This document shows, piece after piece, positions 39,019-47,645 of a DNA stretch of 64,000 bases. The stretch is from Actinoplanes solisilvae (GTDB lineage: Bacteria > Actinomycetota > Actinomycetes > Mycobacteriales > Micromonosporaceae): the NCBI RefSeq assembly GCF_003999975.1, contig NZ_RJAC01000002.1:62001-126000 (forward strand), written 5' to 3'. The translations under genes and the position numbers were made by a program. A model generated the notes under the pieces. The model ran no database searches. It was not told where the DNA came from and was given only the letters and a program-made list of their open reading frames with translations. Numbering within the stretch: position 1 is the first letter of the stretch; each line of letters begins with the position of its first letter.

Positions 39019-39118
39019 CCTCCCTCCCGCGTCAGCCCGCTGTCCCGCGTCAGCCTTTCCTCCCGCATCAGCCCACCCTCCCGCGTCAGCCTTTCCTCCC
39101 GCGTCAGCCTTTCCTCCC
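39019..39118. repeat. 18-bp tandem repeat array between convergent genes
   Basis: Five full 18-bp units (39019-39036, 39037-39054, 39055-39072, 39073-39090, 39091-39108) plus a partial sixth. Consensus CYTTCCTCCCGCGTCAGC. On the minus strand each unit carries the Shine-Dalgarno-like GGGAGGAAA. The array begins about 70 bp after the Nudix stop and its last unit overlaps the stop of the membrane-protein gene ending at 39104. Confidence 0.85.
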
Positions 39119-39658
39119 AGCGCGACCGAGACGGAGGGCCGCGATCAGGAAGAAGATGGCGCCGGGGATGGCGTAGCCGATCGCGTTGGTCAGTGCCGGC
39201 TCGGCCGCGGAGGCCGCCGCGACGAACGACCCGCCCGCGAGCACGGAAAGCCCGCCGCTGACGATCATCGGCCACTGGCCGCCCATCGCGCGACGGGTGA
39301 CGCCCACGACGAGCTGAATCACCCCGGCGACGATTGCCCACGTGCCCCAGACCCGCAGAACCTCCGGGATCCCGGCCGTCCCCGCGACCGCCAGACCGGC
39401 GGCGGCAAGAAGGCTGACCGCCATGTTGAGCCGCAGAAGAATCGGCGACCCGGTGCCGCGTGACGCCCGTACGTCGACCACAGCCGCCCCGACATCGACC
39501 AGGGGGTAGAGCACGAACAGCGCGACAGCAACGGCATCGAGGTCGTCGACGACCGCGAACGCCAACCCGGCCCAGACAAGGGCGAACGCGAAGCGAGCGA
39601 AGTAGAGCCGTCGCAGGGCTGACGCCGGGGAAAGGCCGGGAGCGGCGAGGGTCGTCAT
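39104..39658 (-). CDS. DUF308-like small membrane protein
   Basis: 184 residues from the ATG at 39658, where GAGAGG is 6 bp upstream; the ATG at 39664 would leave no spacing. About five membrane segments: FARFAFALVWAGLAFAVV, AVALFVLYPLVDVGAAVV, MAVSLLAAAGLAVAGTAG, VAGVIQLVVGVTRRAMGGQW, YAIPGAIFFLIAALRLG. The RRAMGGQWPMIVSGGLSVLAG segment is typical of DUF308-type proteins. Divergent from a TetR gene with paired operators between them, so it is very likely the TetR target. Confidence 0.85.
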   Translation of the reverse strand: MTTLAAPGLSPASALRRLYFARFAFALVWAGLAFAVVDDLDAVAVALFVLYPLVDVGAAVVDVRASRGTGSPILLRLNMAVSLLAAAGLAVAGTAGIPEVLRVWGTWAIVAGVIQLVVGVTRRAMGGQWPMIVSGGLSVLAGGSFVAAASAAEPALTNAIGYAIPGAIFFLIAALRLGRAGRKG

Positions 39659-39677
39659 GGTCATCCTCTCGAATTCG

Positions 39678-39755
39678 GTAGATAGAACGTTCGTTCCACC
39701 AGAACTCACACTGAAGCCCACGCCGCTCGTTGTCAAGACCGAACGTTCTATCTAC
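39678..39755. promoter_or_regulatory. Paired inverted operators between the membrane-protein and TetR genes
   Basis: GTAGATAGAACGTTCG (39678-39693) is repeated as its exact reverse complement CGAACGTTCTATCTAC (39740-39755). Each half holds the palindrome GAACGTTC. The two sites face the two divergent genes, each overlapping the expected promoter. TACGAT at 39756-39761 is 6 bp before the TetR ATG, fitting a leaderless mRNA. Confidence 0.85.
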
Positions 39756-39767
39756 TACGATGGGCGC

Positions 39768-40355
39768 ATGACGCGACGCGAAACCTCGGAGGCCCGGCTC
39801 CGGCTGCTCACCACGGCAACCGAGATCTTCTACGCCGAGGGCATCCACGCGGTCGGCGTCGACCGGATCATCGCCGCCGCCAAGATCACCCGGGCCACGT
39901 TCTACCGGCACTTCCCCGGCAAGGAAGACCTGGTGCTCGCCTATCTGAGCGAGGTACACGGCATGGACCGCGCCGCGGTCGAGGCGGCCGTCGCCGCCCA
40001 CCCGTCACCGGCCGACGCGCTCCTGGCCATCGCCGACACGATCGCCGCGGGCATCCTGTCCCCCCGGTTCCGCGGCTGCGCGTTCCTGAACGCCGCAGCG
40101 GAATATCCCGACCCCGGCCACCCGGTGCACCAGCAGGTCATCGCCCACCGGCAGTGGTTCCTCGACACGCTGCAGGGGCTGATGGCCCAGGTGGCCCACG
40201 ACTCGTCCGGCGCCGCCGCCCGGCACTACGTCATGCTCCGCGACGGCGCGATGGCGGCCGGCTGCCTCTTCGACCCCGCGCTGGTGGTCGAGACCTTCCT
40301 GCGGGGAATCGAGGGACTCGTCCGGATCCACCGGGAACGCGAGCCTCAGATGTAG
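39768..40355 (+). CDS. TetR-family repressor
   Basis: 195 residues from the ATG at 39768, MTRRETSEARLRLLTTATEI. The HTH (GVDRIIAAAKITRATFYRHF then PGKEDLVLAYL) is canonical. The C-terminal domain has GCAFLNAAAEYPDPGHPVHQ, typical of a LmrA/YxaF-like branch. It probably represses itself and the divergent membrane-protein gene through the two GAACGTTC sites. Ligand unknown. Its stop overlaps the end of manC by ten bases on the opposite strand. Confidence 0.93.
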   Translation: MTRRETSEARLRLLTTATEIFYAEGIHAVGVDRIIAAAKITRATFYRHFPGKEDLVLAYLSEVHGMDRAAVEAAVAAHPSPADALLAIADTIAAGILSPRFRGCAFLNAAAEYPDPGHPVHQQVIAHRQWFLDTLQGLMAQVAHDSSGAAARHYVMLRDGAMAAGCLFDPALVVETFLRGIEGLVRIHREREPQM

Positions 40356-41461
40356 CCGAGTTCGCCCAGTTCCTTGAGCTCGTCGACCAGGTGCTTCACT
40401 TCCTGGGCGCGCTCCCGGGGGCAGACCAGCACGGCGTCGGGAGTGTCGACGATGATGAGGTCACGTACGCCCATGGCCGCGATCAGGCGCCCGTCGGTGG
40501 GGACCACCACGAGCCCCTCGGTCTCGCGCAGCAGCACACCCGATTTCTGGCTGGGGTCCCGGCCGACGATCACGTTGCCGGACGGGTCGGCGGCCAGCAC
40601 CTCACCGAGGGTGTGGAAATCACCGACGTCGTTCCAGCCGAAGTCGCCGGGGACCGTTCCCACCCGGCCGGCCGAGGCGGCGCCTTCCATGACCGCGTAG
40701 TCGACCGAGATGCGCGGCAGGGTGGGCCAGACCTCGCCCAGCACCTCTTCGCGCTCGGGCGAGTCCCAGACGGCCGCGATTCTCGACACGCCGGACGCGA
40801 GCTGGGGCTGCTGCCGCGTGAGCTCGGCCAGGAACGTGTCGACGCGCCAGACGAACATGCCGGCGTTCCACAGGTAGTTGCCTGACTTCACGTAGCCCTC
40901 GGCCACGTCGTAGGTCGGCTTCTCCTTGAACTCCTCGACGGCCAGGACCGGGCCCTCACCGATAGGACCGCCGCACTGCAGGTAGCCGTACCCGGTCTCG
41001 GCGCGGGTCGGGGTGATGCCCAGGGTCATGAGCAGGCCCTCGCGGGCGCCGATCATCGCCTTGCGGATGACCTCGGTGAAGCGTTCCTTGTCGGAGATCA
41101 GGTGGTCGGAGGCGAAGGAACCCATGATCGCCTCGGAGTCACGCCGCGCAATGACGGCCGCGGCCAGGGCGATCGCCGCGCAGGAGTCCCGAGGGGACGG
41201 TTCGACCAGCACGTTCGTCTCGGGGATGCTGCTCAGCTGACGGGAGACGGCCGCCGCGTGCGCCACCCCGGTGACCACGAAGACGCGGTCGGTCGAGGCG
41301 AGCAGGTCGAGGCGTTCGACGGTGGCCTGAAGCAGCGACGCCTCGGTGCCGGTCAGCGGGTGCAGGAACTTCGGGTGACCGGCACGGGACAGCGGCCATA
41401 GACGGGTGCCTGTCCCGCCGGCCAGAACCACGCCGTAGAGTCCGCCGAGTTGATCGCTCAT
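40346..41461 (-). CDS. manC: Mannose-1-phosphate guanylyltransferase
   Basis: 371 residues. Nucleotidyltransferase motif YGVVLAGGTGTRLWPLSR and PKFLHPLTGTEASLLQ; sugar-binding VEEFKEKPTYDVAEGYVKSG and YLWNAGMFVWR. It makes GDP-mannose from mannose-1-phosphate and GTP. The matching mycobacterial gene lies at the same position after fbiAB. No C-terminal isomerase domain. It starts 18 bp after the glycosyltransferase stop. Confidence 0.95.
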   Translation of the reverse strand: MSDQLGGLYGVVLAGGTGTRLWPLSRAGHPKFLHPLTGTEASLLQATVERLDLLASTDRVFVVTGVAHAAAVSRQLSSIPETNVLVEPSPRDSCAAIALAAAVIARRDSEAIMGSFASDHLISDKERFTEVIRKAMIGAREGLLMTLGITPTRAETGYGYLQCGGPIGEGPVLAVEEFKEKPTYDVAEGYVKSGNYLWNAGMFVWRVDTFLAELTRQQPQLASGVSRIAAVWDSPEREEVLGEVWPTLPRISVDYAVMEGAASAGRVGTVPGDFGWNDVGDFHTLGEVLAADPSGNVIVGRDPSQKSGVLLRETEGLVVVPTDGRLIAAMGVRDLIIVDTPDAVLVCPRERAQEVKHLVDELKELGELGYI

Positions 41462-41479
41462 GTATACAGAGTGTAGTGG

Positions 41480-42631
41480 TCAGAGACCTGCAACACGTTT
41501 CCAGGTTGTGACATGTACTTCCGCACTCGAGGCCCAGGCGAATTCCTTGGCCCGGTCGAAGCCCGCCTTGGCCAGGGTGACGCGCCGGGGCTCGTCGTGC
41601 AGCAGGTCGGCCAGGTCGGCCGCGATGCGATCGGGGTCTTCGGTCGTGTAGGCCACGGCGTCGCCGCCAACCTCGGGCAGGGAGAGCCGGGGCGTGGTCA
41701 GCACCGGGGTGGCGCAGGCCATCGCCTCGAGGATGGGCAGGCCGAAGCCCTCGCCGAAGGACGGGTAGCAGGCGACCAGCGCGCCGCCGAGGAAGCCGGG
41801 CAGGTCGGCGTAGCGCAGGTAGCCGGGGCGCAGCAGGCGCAGGTGGGACGGCACCTCGGCGACGGCACGGTCGATCTCGTCGTCGTGGCCCTGGCCGCCG
41901 GCGAGGACCAGCGCGGGCGGGTGGGGCCAGTCGGCGACGGCACGGGCCCAGCCCCGGATCAGGTTCGGCACGTTCTTGCGCGGCTCCTTGGCGCCGAGGA
42001 ACGCCACATAGCCGGAGTCACCGAGGCCCAGGCGGGCGCGTACGCGGGCCTTCTCTTCCTCGGTGGGCGCGTGGAAGGCCGCCTGGTCGACGCCGTGGTA
42101 GGCCACGTCGATGCGGGTCGGGTCGGCGTCGAGCAGGCGGATGAGCTCGTCGCGGGTGGCCTTGCTGGGCACGATGACCCGGGCGGCGCGGCGCAGGGAG
42201 GTCTTGATCGCGCTGCGGAAGAACGTGCGCTTGGTGTTGTCGTAGTGCTCGGGCTCGGTGAAGAACGTCGCGTCGTGCACGGTCACCGTGACGGGGCAGC
42301 CGGCGCGCAGCGGGCACGTGTAGAACGGCGAGTGCAGCACCTGGGCGCCGACCTGCTGGGCCAGCAGCGGCAGACCGGTCTGCTCCCACGCCAGGCGGGC
42401 GGGCCGGTGGGCCACGGCGGCCGGGCCGGCGATCACCTCGGCCTTGTTGTCGAGCATGCGGCTGTAACGCTCCGCATCTGAACGCTGGGCCACGACGGCC
42501 AGATCGACCCGGTCAGGGTCGACTTTCCCGAGGGCGCCGAGCAGGCCGTCGACGTATCGGCCGACGCCTCCCCGGTCGGCGGGAACGCTGGTGGCGTCGA
42601 CGAGCACTCGCGGGGGGCGACCGGCGGTCAC
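41480..42631 (-). CDS. GT4-family glycosyltransferase
   Basis: 383 residues, GTG start after GGGAG. GT-B fold: N-terminal GGVGRYVDGLLGAL, C-terminal AFLGAKEPRKNVPNLIRGWA, and the donor-site motif PSFGEGFGLPILEAMACATPV (EX7E). Close in style to WbaZ/mannosyltransferases. Operon-like spacing with manC suggests use of GDP-mannose. The mycobacterial gene at this place is the GT2 wbbL, so the type of enzyme differs. Confidence 0.9.
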   Translation of the reverse strand: MTAGRPPRVLVDATSVPADRGGVGRYVDGLLGALGKVDPDRVDLAVVAQRSDAERYSRMLDNKAEVIAGPAAVAHRPARLAWEQTGLPLLAQQVGAQVLHSPFYTCPLRAGCPVTVTVHDATFFTEPEHYDNTKRTFFRSAIKTSLRRAARVIVPSKATRDELIRLLDADPTRIDVAYHGVDQAAFHAPTEEEKARVRARLGLGDSGYVAFLGAKEPRKNVPNLIRGWARAVADWPHPPALVLAGGQGHDDEIDRAVAEVPSHLRLLRPGYLRYADLPGFLGGALVACYPSFGEGFGLPILEAMACATPVLTTPRLSLPEVGGDAVAYTTEDPDRIAADLADLLHDEPRRVTLAKAGFDRAKEFAWASSAEVHVTTWKRVAGL

Positions 42632-42802
42632 GAGGCAACTCCCAAGCAGGTTGTAATTCAGACCACTGGCAAGGGTACGCCCGCAACGTATCGCGCACGT
42701 GACCGCGACACCGCCGTTGTTCGAAGCGTTTCCGGGTTCTCATCGCCCGCTCAGGATCGACTACGAAGGGTGACGAGAATCGGGCGCACTATCGTGGTGC
42801 CC

Positions 42803-43507
42803 GTGCAGACCACGATCCCGCAGGTGCTGGCGGCCGCCGTGCGCCGCGACCCGACCACCCCGCTGTTGACCTTCTACGACGACGCCGGCGGCGACCGCAC
42901 CGAGCTCTCCGGCGCGACCCTCGACAACTGGGTCTCGAAGACGGCGAACCTTCTGGTCAACGGCCTCGGTCTGGGCAACGGCGACACCGCCGCGGTCACG
43001 ATGCCGCCCCACTGGCAGACCGCCGCGATCCTCCTGGGCGTGCTCTCGGCCGGCGTCGCCGCCGACACCACCGATCCCACGGCGGCCGACGCGCTCTTCA
43101 CCACGCCCGATCAGCCAACCCAGACAAAAGCCCCGGACAGGTATGCCACGGGCCTTCTCCCCTTCGCGATGCCGCTGCGCGAGCTCCCGCCCGGCTTCGC
43201 CGACTTCGTGCTCGAGGTACGCCAGCACGGCGACTACTTCCCCGGCCAGCCTGTCGCCCCTGGCGACCTCGCGTTGAACGGCCGCACCCACGCCGAGACG
43301 CTGGCCGCCGCGACCGCCCGCGCCGCCGACTTGGCCATCACTCCCGGCGCCCGAGTCCTGATCGACGCGACCACCCACCCCGACCCGGTCGACTGGCTGC
43401 TGGCCCCCCTGCTCACCGGCGCCTCAACAGTCCTCTGCGCCCACCTGGACGCCACCAAGATCTCGACCCGCGCCGAATCGGAACGGGCGACTCTTCTGCT
43501 GACCTAG
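42803..43507 (+). CDS. TIGR03089-family protein (AMP-ligase-like, truncated fold)
   Basis: About 234 residues. LLTFYDDAGGDRTELSGATL and NWVSKTANLLVNGLGLGNGD match TIGR03089, a family resembling the N-terminal part of acyl-CoA synthetases but lacking the AMP-binding P-loop and catalytic Lys. Widely conserved in actinobacteria beside glycosyltransferase/manC genes. Function unknown. GTGs at 42770, 42794, 42797 and 42803 are in frame; the last gives the N-terminus best fitting relatives. Confidence 0.85.
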   Translation: MQTTIPQVLAAAVRRDPTTPLLTFYDDAGGDRTELSGATLDNWVSKTANLLVNGLGLGNGDTAAVTMPPHWQTAAILLGVLSAGVAADTTDPTAADALFTTPDQPTQTKAPDRYATGLLPFAMPLRELPPGFADFVLEVRQHGDYFPGQPVAPGDLALNGRTHAETLAAATARAADLAITPGARVLIDATTHPDPVDWLLAPLLTGASTVLCAHLDATKISTRAESERATLLLT

Positions 43508-43520
43508 GCGCGAGGGCGTG

Positions 43521-43536
43521 TTCTAGAATCGCACAC
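43521..43536 (+). promoter_or_regulatory. Promoter and palindrome before the ImmA/IrrE-XRE gene
   Basis: TTCTAGAA (43521-43528) is a palindrome containing the -10-like TAGAAT (43524-43529). The GTG start follows 7 bp later, so the transcript is probably leaderless and the palindrome could be an autoregulatory site. Confidence 0.45.
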
Positions 43537-44649
43537 GTGGGTCACGTCGACAGCGAAGCAATCGGGCGGCGAATCGCCGAGGCCAGGGCCCGGTCCGGCC
43601 TGACGCAGGCTGACCTGGGTGGCGCGACGGGCCTCGACCGCAGCGCGATAGCGAAGATCGAGAACGGTCTGCGGCGCCTCGGCGCACTGGAACTCGCCCG
43701 CATCGCGGAAGCGACGGGCGAGTCGTTCGAGTGGTTCGTCACCGAACCGCCGCCGGCGATCGTTTCGTATCGCGCGGGAATCGACTCACCCACGACCTCC
43801 GCGATCGACAAGCTCTTGGAGACGATCGCGTTCGACGTCGAGCTTCTGCAAAGCCTCGGCGAGCTCAGTGTCGACGAGATACATCCCGTTGACCAGCCGA
43901 CCGACCGGCAAGCCGCAGAGAGGCTGGCGGCGCGAGCCCGCGCGTTGATCGGGCTCGACGCCGGTGAACCCGTCAGCGATCTGGTCAATCCCCTGGCCGA
44001 CTTCGGCCTCTTCGTCTTCGCGAGAGATCTCGGCCCCGACGCACCTGACGCGGGAACGACCCTTCTCCGGCACGGTGGCGTCACCGTCATCAACTCCCAC
44101 CGCGCGGTTGGCCGCCGACGGCTCGCGCTCGCCCACGAGTTCGGGCACTACCTCCTCGCCGACGACTACACCGTCGACTGGCGCATCGGGGCCTGGACGG
44201 ACAGCCAGCGGGTGGAACGACTCATCGATGCTTTCGCTCGTGCGCTGCTGCTACCCGCCGACTCCGTACGAGCCCGATGGTCCGACCTACGCTCGCGGTC
44301 GTCCGTTCGAGACGCGGCGGTGCTCGTCGCCAGCGAGTTCCGCGTCGATATGACCACCCTGGCGGCTCGGCTCTCCGACCTCGATCTCGCTTCGGGCGAA
44401 GACCTGGCTCGCGTGCGCTCCACCACGACGACTCGAGCCGACATCATCGAGCACAACCTGGTAGTGGCGATCGACCTCGAAGGCACCACGGTTCCCCGGC
44501 GTTACGCGAGGGCCGTCCTGGCGCTCTATCGGGCCGAGCGCATCAGTGCCGATCGGGCCGTCAGCCTGTTGCACAGCACTATCGATGAGACGGAGCTTCC
44601 AACGCTTCCCCCCGTCAACGAGAACGAAATCTGGAAGTTCGTCTCGTGA
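43537..44649 (+). CDS. XRE regulator fused to ImmA/IrrE metallopeptidase
   Basis: 370 residues. N-terminal XRE HTH (RIAEARARSGLTQADLGGAT, then LDRSAIAKIENGLRRL). The peptidase domain carries LALAHEFGHYLLADD with the zinc motif at H200-E201-H204, intact, and a helical C-terminal domain that reads like the DUF955-associated region. Proteins of this kind repress an operon and cleave a partner under stress. A PIN-type gene starts within its stop codon (GTGA), so the pair resembles a toxin-antitoxin unit with this as the regulator/antitoxin. Confidence 0.92.
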   Translation: MGHVDSEAIGRRIAEARARSGLTQADLGGATGLDRSAIAKIENGLRRLGALELARIAEATGESFEWFVTEPPPAIVSYRAGIDSPTTSAIDKLLETIAFDVELLQSLGELSVDEIHPVDQPTDRQAAERLAARARALIGLDAGEPVSDLVNPLADFGLFVFARDLGPDAPDAGTTLLRHGGVTVINSHRAVGRRRLALAHEFGHYLLADDYTVDWRIGAWTDSQRVERLIDAFARALLLPADSVRARWSDLRSRSSVRDAAVLVASEFRVDMTTLAARLSDLDLASGEDLARVRSTTTTRADIIEHNLVVAIDLEGTTVPRRYARAVLALYRAERISADRAVSLLHSTIDETELPTLPPVNENEIWKFVS

Positions 44650-45030
44650 GCAACACGCTCGTCTTCGACACAGGGCCACTGGATCCAGGTCGACCGTAGC
44701 GACGATGTGCCTCTGCTCGACGCCTATGCGCGCTACGCCCGGCGACTCGCTTCGGGATCGAAGAACCGCGGCGAGTGCGGTGTGCTCGCACTCGCCGAGG
44801 TCCGAGGCTACGTCGCCGTCCTCGACGACCGCGCCGCGCGACGGGTCGCCGAGGAGAACGAGGTGGAGATCTGCGGGACTCTCGCGTTGATGTGTGAGGG
44901 CATTCGGCAGGGCATGCTCACCATCCCATTGGTGGCCCGCATCGCCGATGATCTCTTGGCCACGAAGTATCGACTCCCGGTGAAGCCTGGCCGGTTCGAA
45001 GCGTGGGCCGACGAGCACGGTCTGATCTAG
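44646..45030 (+). pseudogene. PIN-like toxin gene, internally deleted and frameshifted
   Basis: The GTG at 44646 opens SNTLVFDTGPL, the first catalytic-Asp motif of a PIN-like (DUF3368-type) nuclease. The frame then stops after six residues. From 44688 another frame continues as HWIQVDRSDDVPLLDAYARY, then NRGECGVLALAEVRGYVAVL and KYRLPVKPGRFEAWADEHGL to a stop at 45028-45030. Joining the two would leave out about 45-50 residues normally found between GPL and WIxVD. The N- and C-terminal parts are both well preserved, so the deletion is probably recent. Overlaps the acetoacetyl-CoA synthetase end. Confidence 0.8.
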
Positions 45031-46958
45031 GCGCGTTTGCGGGCGAGTTCCTCGAAGGCGAGCAGGGACTCGGGGTTGGCGAGGGCACCCTTGGCGGCGG
45101 CTGACTCGACGGGGGTGCCGGTCAGGATGCGTTTTACGGGGACCTCGAGTTTCTTGGCGGAGAGGGTTCGGGGGACGGCCCGTACGGCGTGGATCTCGTC
45201 GGGGATGTGCCGGGGGGACAGGGATCCGCGCAGTTCGGCGGCGATTTTGGCGCGGAGCGCGTCGTCGAGTTCAAGGCCGTCGGCCACGACCACGAACAGG
45301 AGCAACTCGCCGTTCGGGTTGTCGGGCTTCTCGAGGTGGACCACGACCGAGTCGGTGATCTCGGGCAGGCTCTCGACGACCGAGTAGAACTCCGAGGTTC
45401 CCAGTCGTACGCCGCCGCGGTTCAGCGTCGCGTCGGAGCGGCCGGTGATGACGCACGTGCCGTCGGCGCCGATCGTGATCCAGTCGCCGTGGCGCCACAC
45501 GCCCGGGAAATAGTCGAAGTAGGCCTCGCGGTAGCGCTTGCCGTCCGGGTCGTTCCAGAAGCCGACCGGCATGCTCGGCATCGGCGCGGTGATGACCAGT
45601 TCGCCCAGCTCGTCGAGCACCGGCGCGCCTGAGGGGTCGTACGCCTCGACTCTGGCCCCCAGGGCGCGGCAGGCGATCTTGCCTTCGATCACCGGGAGCA
45701 GCGGGACCGAGCCGACGAAGCCGGTGCACACGTCGGTGCCGCCGGACAGCGACTGGAGTTGCAGCCGGTCGCCGACCGCCTCGTAGACCCAGTCGAAGCC
45801 CTCGGGGGGCAGCGGCGCGCCGGTCGAGCCGATGCCCTTGAGCCCGTCCTTGCGCGGGGTGAGGCCGGCTTTGCGGCAGGCCATGAGGAACGGCGCCGAC
45901 GTGCCGAAATAGGTGATGCCGGCTTCATCGACCAGGTTCCACAGCGTGGACATGTCGGGGAAGGCCGGGTTGCCGTCGAACAGGACGATGCCGGCGCCGA
46001 CGGCCGGGCCGCTGACCAGGAAGTTCCACATCATCCAGCCGGTCGTCGTGAACCAGAAGAACCGGTCGCCGGGGCCGAGGTCGTGATGCAGGGCCAGCAT
46101 CTTGAGGTGTTCGAGCAGGATGCCGCCGTGGCCGTGGACGATCGGTTTCGGCAGCCCCGTCGTGCCCGAGCTGTAGAGCACGTAGAGGGGATGGTCGAAC
46201 GGCACGGCGGCGTACGCCATGGGCTCGTCGCCGTTGAGCTGGTCGAACGTGCCGCTTTCGGGGTGCAGGTAGCCGATGGTGACGACGTGTTCGATCGACG
46301 GGAGGGCGGCGGTGATGGCCTCGACCTCGTCGCGACGGTCGACCGCCTTGGCGCCGTAGCGGTAGCCGTCGACCGCGACCAGGACCTTGGGCTCGATCTG
46401 CTGCCAGCGGTCGATCACGCTGCGGACGCCGAACTCGGGCGCGCACGACGAGAAGATCGCGCCGAGACTGGCGGTGGCGAGCATCAGAACGTACGTCTCG
46501 GGGATGTTCGGGGCATAGGCGGCAACCCGATCACCGGGGCCGACGCCGCGCGCCTTCAGGCCGGCCCTCACCCGTCGCACCTGTTCACGCAGTTCGGCGG
46601 CGGTCAGACGTACAGGAGCACGGGTCTGCGAATGGGCGAGAACGACCGCATCGTCGTCGGCCAGGCCCGGCATGCGCAGCACGTGCTCGGCGTAGTTGAG
46701 GGTGGCGCCGGGGAACCAGCGGGCGCCCGGCATCGACGCGTCGGGCAGCACCGCCGTGGCCGGGGTGTGGGCGATGACCTCGAAGTAGTCCCAGATCGAC
46801 TGCCAGAACGCGGGCAGGTCGTCGACGGACCACTGCCACAGGGCGGCGTAGTCGTCGGCCTCGATGCCCCGCTCGCGCCGCAGCCAGGACATGTAATGCC
46901 CGACCCGCGACGTCTCGCGGATGTCGGCCGGCGGCTGCCACAACACTGTGCCCGTCAT
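45027..46958 (-). CDS. Acetoacetyl-CoA synthetase
   Basis: 643 residues of the adenylate-forming family. P-loop LYSSGTTGLPKPIVHGHGG, then WMMWNFLVSGPAVGAGIVLF, the hinge region WITIGADGTCVITGRSDATL and the C-terminal catalytic Lys in PRTLSAKKLEVPVKRIL. N-terminal LWQPPADIRETSRVGHYMSWL is typical of acetoacetate-CoA ligases (AacS) as opposed to acetyl-CoA synthetases. It activates acetoacetate, linking ketone bodies or leucine catabolism to lipid synthesis. 16 bp after the thioesterase gene. Confidence 0.93.
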   Translation of the reverse strand: MTGTVLWQPPADIRETSRVGHYMSWLRRERGIEADDYAALWQWSVDDLPAFWQSIWDYFEVIAHTPATAVLPDASMPGARWFPGATLNYAEHVLRMPGLADDDAVVLAHSQTRAPVRLTAAELREQVRRVRAGLKARGVGPGDRVAAYAPNIPETYVLMLATASLGAIFSSCAPEFGVRSVIDRWQQIEPKVLVAVDGYRYGAKAVDRRDEVEAITAALPSIEHVVTIGYLHPESGTFDQLNGDEPMAYAAVPFDHPLYVLYSSGTTGLPKPIVHGHGGILLEHLKMLALHHDLGPGDRFFWFTTTGWMMWNFLVSGPAVGAGIVLFDGNPAFPDMSTLWNLVDEAGITYFGTSAPFLMACRKAGLTPRKDGLKGIGSTGAPLPPEGFDWVYEAVGDRLQLQSLSGGTDVCTGFVGSVPLLPVIEGKIACRALGARVEAYDPSGAPVLDELGELVITAPMPSMPVGFWNDPDGKRYREAYFDYFPGVWRHGDWITIGADGTCVITGRSDATLNRGGVRLGTSEFYSVVESLPEITDSVVVHLEKPDNPNGELLLFVVVADGLELDDALRAKIAAELRGSLSPRHIPDEIHAVRAVPRTLSAKKLEVPVKRILTGTPVESAAAKGALANPESLLAFEELARKRA

Positions 46959-46974
46959 GGGAACACCTTAACGT

Positions 46975-47526
46975 TCACTCAGGTTTCTCCTCCTCGGCGT
47001 GGGCCTCGCCGCGGGCCTCGGCACGGGTCTCGGCGCGGGCCCGCTGGATCGCGGCCCGGCGGGACAGTCGGTGTTCCCGCCGGATCAGAGCCTCGCGGAA
47101 GCGGCGCTCGTCCTCAACGTCCTCGGGCAACACAGGCGGGACGCTGCGAGGGTGGCCGGCCACGTCGACAGCGACGAACACCAGGTAGGCGGTCGCCACG
47201 GTCAGCGGTTCGGGCGACACGACGTCCCAGCGCTCGGCGACGACCTTGACACCCACCTCCATCGAGCTGCTGCCGGTCCAGTTCACCTGGGCATAGGCAT
47301 GCACAAGATCACCCACCCGTACGGGCTCCACGAACACGATCTCGTCGATGGCCGCGGTGACGGCCGTGCCGCCGCTGTGCCGGGCCGCCGCGGCACCGGC
47401 CACGTCGTCGACGAACTTCATCAGCACCCCGCCGTGCACGGTGCCGTAGAGGTTGACGTCGACGGCGGTCATGATCCGGCTGAGGGTCACGCGCGAATGA
47501 CTGGTGGGACGACCGGGCTCGTTCAT
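46975..47526 (-). CDS. Acyl-CoA thioesterase (hotdog fold)
   Basis: 183 residues. VTLSRIMTAVDVNLYGTVHG, HGGVLMKFVDDVAGAAAARH and MEVGVKVVAERW match YciA/BFIT-type hotdog thioesterases, with the catalytic Asp in FVDDVAG. The last 40 residues are charged (EARGEAHAEEEKPE) and disordered. It hydrolyses acyl-CoA, probably coupled with the downstream acetoacetyl-CoA synthetase. Confidence 0.9.
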   Translation of the reverse strand: MNEPGRPTSHSRVTLSRIMTAVDVNLYGTVHGGVLMKFVDDVAGAAAARHSGGTAVTAAIDEIVFVEPVRVGDLVHAYAQVNWTGSSSMEVGVKVVAERWDVVSPEPLTVATAYLVFVAVDVAGHPRSVPPVLPEDVEDERRFREALIRREHRLSRRAAIQRARAETRAEARGEAHAEEEKPE

Positions 47527-47645
47527 GCGGCGAAGATTACGGCGACCCTCCGTCCGGCCACCTCCGTCCGGCTGCTTCCGCCCGGTTGCTGAGCGGCGGT
47601 ACGGTGCTGGACAGGGAGAAATCGCAGCTCGGAGCGGGGATCAGC

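Noticed and set aside
38787..39110. Hexapeptide-repeat protein (EERLTR units) on the minus strand
   Set aside because: The repeat falls out of the 18-bp DNA array in one frame; the frame is antisense to the Nudix gene and out of frame with the membrane-protein gene.
39019..39118. CRISPR array
   Set aside because: Units follow one another without spacers and are only 18 bp; no cas genes nearby. A simple tandem repeat.
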